A stretch of 64,000 nucleotides of DNA. Source: Spongiibacteraceae bacterium. Its GTDB lineage: Bacteria > Pseudomonadota > Gammaproteobacteria > Pseudomonadales > Dasaniaceae. The first letter of the stretch is position 1; the number at the start of each line of letters is the position of its first letter. The stretch lies in the NCBI GenBank assembly GCA_028280715.1, contig JANQLG010000047.1:38391-102390 (forward strand). Reading direction: 5' to 3'. A program made the translations under genes and the position numbers. The notes beneath the pieces are model-generated. The model searched no databases. It was not told where the DNA came from and saw nothing but the letters and a program-made list of their open reading frames with translations. Shown here piece after piece: positions 62,527 through 64,000 of this stretch.

Positions 62527-63336
62527 ATGCGACGGTCTAGCCACTCTATTCTTTCCATCATCTTTATTCTGTGCGCGTTGATTACTAATCCCGTGTCAGC
62601 AGAGCAGCGTAGTTTTCAGCAGATTCTGGACAGTGGCTCTTTGCGAGTCGGTGTTTCAATTTTCCCACCTTGGGTCATGAGAGCGAAAGACGGTGATTTA
62701 GTTGGATCCGAAATTGATATGGCGCGCCGCTTGGCTGCAGATATGGGTGTTACGCCAGAATTGGGCTTGTATGAATGGCAGCAGCTCATTCCGGCACTAA
62801 ACGCAGGAGATATCGATATCATCATTTCCGGCATGGGAATAAAGCCCAATCGTGCATTAAAGGTGAATTTCAGCCGGCCCTATGGTGATGCTGGTATAGG
62901 TATGGCGGCGAATACTAAATTAACTAATAGTTTCGATAGCCTTGATGACATGAAGAAACCGGCAACAGTGATTGGCGTATTAGCTGGCACGGTTTCTGAA
63001 AGTGTCGCGAACAGAATGTTCGATCGATCCACTATTAAAAAATTTTCAACAGAAGATAAGCTGGAACAGGCGTTACTTGATGGCAAGGTTCATGCGGTGA
63101 TAGCGGCTAATCCGTTGCCAAAATTTTTATCATTAAAATATCCCGATAAAGTTGATGAGCCTCTAGCTAAACCGTTGCTGAGTTTTAAGGAAGGCCTTGC
63201 CATCAATAAGGGCGATGCAGATTTTTTGAATTTTCTGGATGCCTGGGTTGTGGCTAGAATCGCCGATGCCTGGATTCCCAGCACGCGTCAGTATTGGTTA
63301 GAAACATTAAAATGGCGTGATCAGGTACAACAGTAA
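62527..63336 (+). CDS. Periplasmic amino-acid-type solute-binding protein
   Basis: Bacterial extracellular solute-binding protein family 3. Signal peptide (about 1-26, ending PVSA). Core features are SGSLRVGVSIFPPWVMRAKDG, EIDMARRLAADMGV, LIPALNAGDIDIIISGM (with the ligand-binding Asp), and a hinge at VIGVLAGTVSESVA. 269 residues. No ABC permease or ATPase follows; the next gene is a short exported protein. It could serve a distant transporter or a sensor kinase. GATTCTTTT before the ATG is not a strong ribosome site, but AAAGGA is seen just before. Confidence 0.92.
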   Translation: MRRSSHSILSIIFILCALITNPVSAEQRSFQQILDSGSLRVGVSIFPPWVMRAKDGDLVGSEIDMARRLAADMGVTPELGLYEWQQLIPALNAGDIDIIISGMGIKPNRALKVNFSRPYGDAGIGMAANTKLTNSFDSLDDMKKPATVIGVLAGTVSESVANRMFDRSTIKKFSTEDKLEQALLDGKVHAVIAANPLPKFLSLKYPDKVDEPLAKPLLSFKEGLAINKGDADFLNFLDAWVVARIADAWIPSTRQYWLETLKWRDQVQQ

Positions 63337-63377
63337 ATAATGTGAAAATCAAAGAGGCGTAAGGATAATGGAGGCAC

Positions 63378-63767
63378 ATGATGGTTAATCACTTTCCTGC
63401 AGTGTTACCTTACCCGTGGAAGAGTCATTTTCTTTTAGCATTGTTTTTATTGCTTACCTGTTCGGTTGTTATTGCGCAGTCGATGAATGGCAACAGTGAT
63501 AAAACTGCTGAAGATGAATTGCTAGATGAAAGTGAATACCGCAGCGAATTGGAAGAAATTGTTGTTATTGGCCGTCAGCCCGAATGGCGACAACAAAGGG
63601 GAGAAGAGGAGTGGCGCCCCGAGCGCTTTGAATTGCCAGAGATAAAATCAGAAGCGCGACTGACATGGTTTCCCCGATACGATAAAGATGAACGGGATCA
63701 ATACGATGGGGTTCGGGATCGTCTGGCAGAAAAACCGGAGTTCAGATTATTCCGATGGCGGTTCTAA
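63378..63767 (+). CDS. Hypothetical exported acidic/basic small protein
   Basis: 129 residues with a signal peptide (about 15-35, LLALFLLLTCSVVIAQS). The mature part has EEIVVIGRQPEWRQQRGEEE and ends in FRLFRWRF, charged with many Arg and Glu. EEIVVIGR-type sequences often appear in TonB-plug-like proteins (EEVVVTGSR), but nothing else fits a receptor. GGAGGCAC precedes the ATG. Two ATGs in a row. Function unknown; it lies between the binding-protein gene and convergent ridA. Confidence 0.7.
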   Translation: MMVNHFPAVLPYPWKSHFLLALFLLLTCSVVIAQSMNGNSDKTAEDELLDESEYRSELEEIVVIGRQPEWRQQRGEEEWRPERFELPEIKSEARLTWFPRYDKDERDQYDGVRDRLAEKPEFRLFRWRF

Positions 63768-63802
63768 TTTTCTGCCAGCCTCTTTATTTATATAGAAAGA
63801 AT

Positions 63803-64000
63803 TTACAGAGAAAGAATAACTTCCACTTCAATGTTTGCGCCTTTGGGTAAAGCTGCAACCTGAACACAGGCGCGGGCGGGGAATGGCTCTTGAAATACAC
63901 CCGCCATCACCTCATTAACAGCAACAAAATCATTTAAATCGGTTAATGAAATATTCACTTTTACAGCGTCATCTAAACTGCCTCCGGCAGCTTTTGCTAC
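63803..64000 (-). CDS. ridA: RidA family deaminase, C-terminal part (5' end outside window)
   Basis: Reactive imine/enamine deaminase of the YjgF/YER057c/UK114 family. The visible 65 residues cover the C-terminal half: AKAAGGSLDDAVKVNISLTD, then EPFPARACVQVAALPKGANI with the catalytic Arg in the ARACV motif, and the end EVEVILSL. It hydrolyses 2-aminoacrylate and similar intermediates. The gene continues past the right edge on the minus strand. It converges with the small exported gene. Confidence 0.96.
   Translation of the reverse strand, partial: VAKAAGGSLDDAVKVNISLTDLNDFVAVNEVMAGVFQEPFPARACVQVAALPKGANIEVEVILSL

Noticed and set aside
1..64000. CRISPR array, prophage, insertion sequence or genomic island boundary
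   Set aside because: No direct repeat arrays, transposase, integrase or phage structural genes were seen, and no tRNA next to a composition change.

Overview
The window looks like chromosomal sequence of a free-living, probably marine gammaproteobacterium of moderate to low GC. The recG-oxyR pair, the ubiC-ubiA pair next to rubredoxin/rubredoxin reductase and an HU gene, HexR beside UvrD, and many c-di-GMP and two-component genes fit the Pseudomonadales/Cellvibrionales side of the class. The species cannot be named from the sequence alone. I see no rRNA, tRNA, CRISPR array, insertion sequence or prophage. Both edges cut genes: a chemoreceptor at the left and ridA at the right.

Layout. 1-6.3 kb: chemoreceptor tail, the GspA/GspB pair that helps assemble the type II secretion pore, a diguanylate cyclase and an MFS transporter. 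6.4-16.3 kb: accessory and small genes, including a DUF4382 lipoprotein, a DNA glycosylase, an electrophile/oxidant-type operon (GST, flavin-fold protein, tautomerase, cupin) divergent from a TetR gene, a lone pseudopilin, and a c5-like cytochrome whose usual axial Met is His. 16.4-19.7 kb: purT, DoxX, a methyltransferase and two short unknown genes. 19.7-26.3 kb: a dense minus-strand signalling block with a membrane-anchored PAS histidine kinase, two single-domain receivers, a soluble histidine kinase, a REC-GGDEF-EAL protein and a neighbouring BLUF blue-light receptor. 26.5-28.7 kb: two tandem PhnD-like binding proteins without a transporter, and a small gene with an apparent frameshift.

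28.7-39.5 kb: periplasmic glutathione peroxidase, SDR enzyme, a PEP-CTERM protein, a degenerate Fic protein, hexR, uvrD and a TRAP transporter split across strands around two thioesterases. 39.5-51 kb: mostly housekeeping genes (yaaA, ubiA, ubiC, fused rubredoxin-rubredoxin reductase, HU, dicarboxylate/amino-acid symporter, GST). 51-56 kb: a 1270-residue hybrid kinase ending in an EAL domain, with an overlapping response-regulator gene. 56.3-64 kb: HDOD protein, recG, oxyR, an epimerase-like protein, a solute-binding protein and ridA.

The main theme is signalling to cyclic di-GMP: one GGDEF protein, one GGDEF-EAL response regulator, one kinase-EAL fusion, an HDOD protein and a CheY-like protein. 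The best candidate for an undescribed system is the 19.7-28.7 kb block, where a blue-light sensor, a multi-protein phosphorelay with GGDEF/EAL output and duplicated orphan binding proteins sit together. The clearest regulatory finding is a pair of 16-bp near-palindromes, one exactly filling the -35/-10 spacer of the GST operon promoter.
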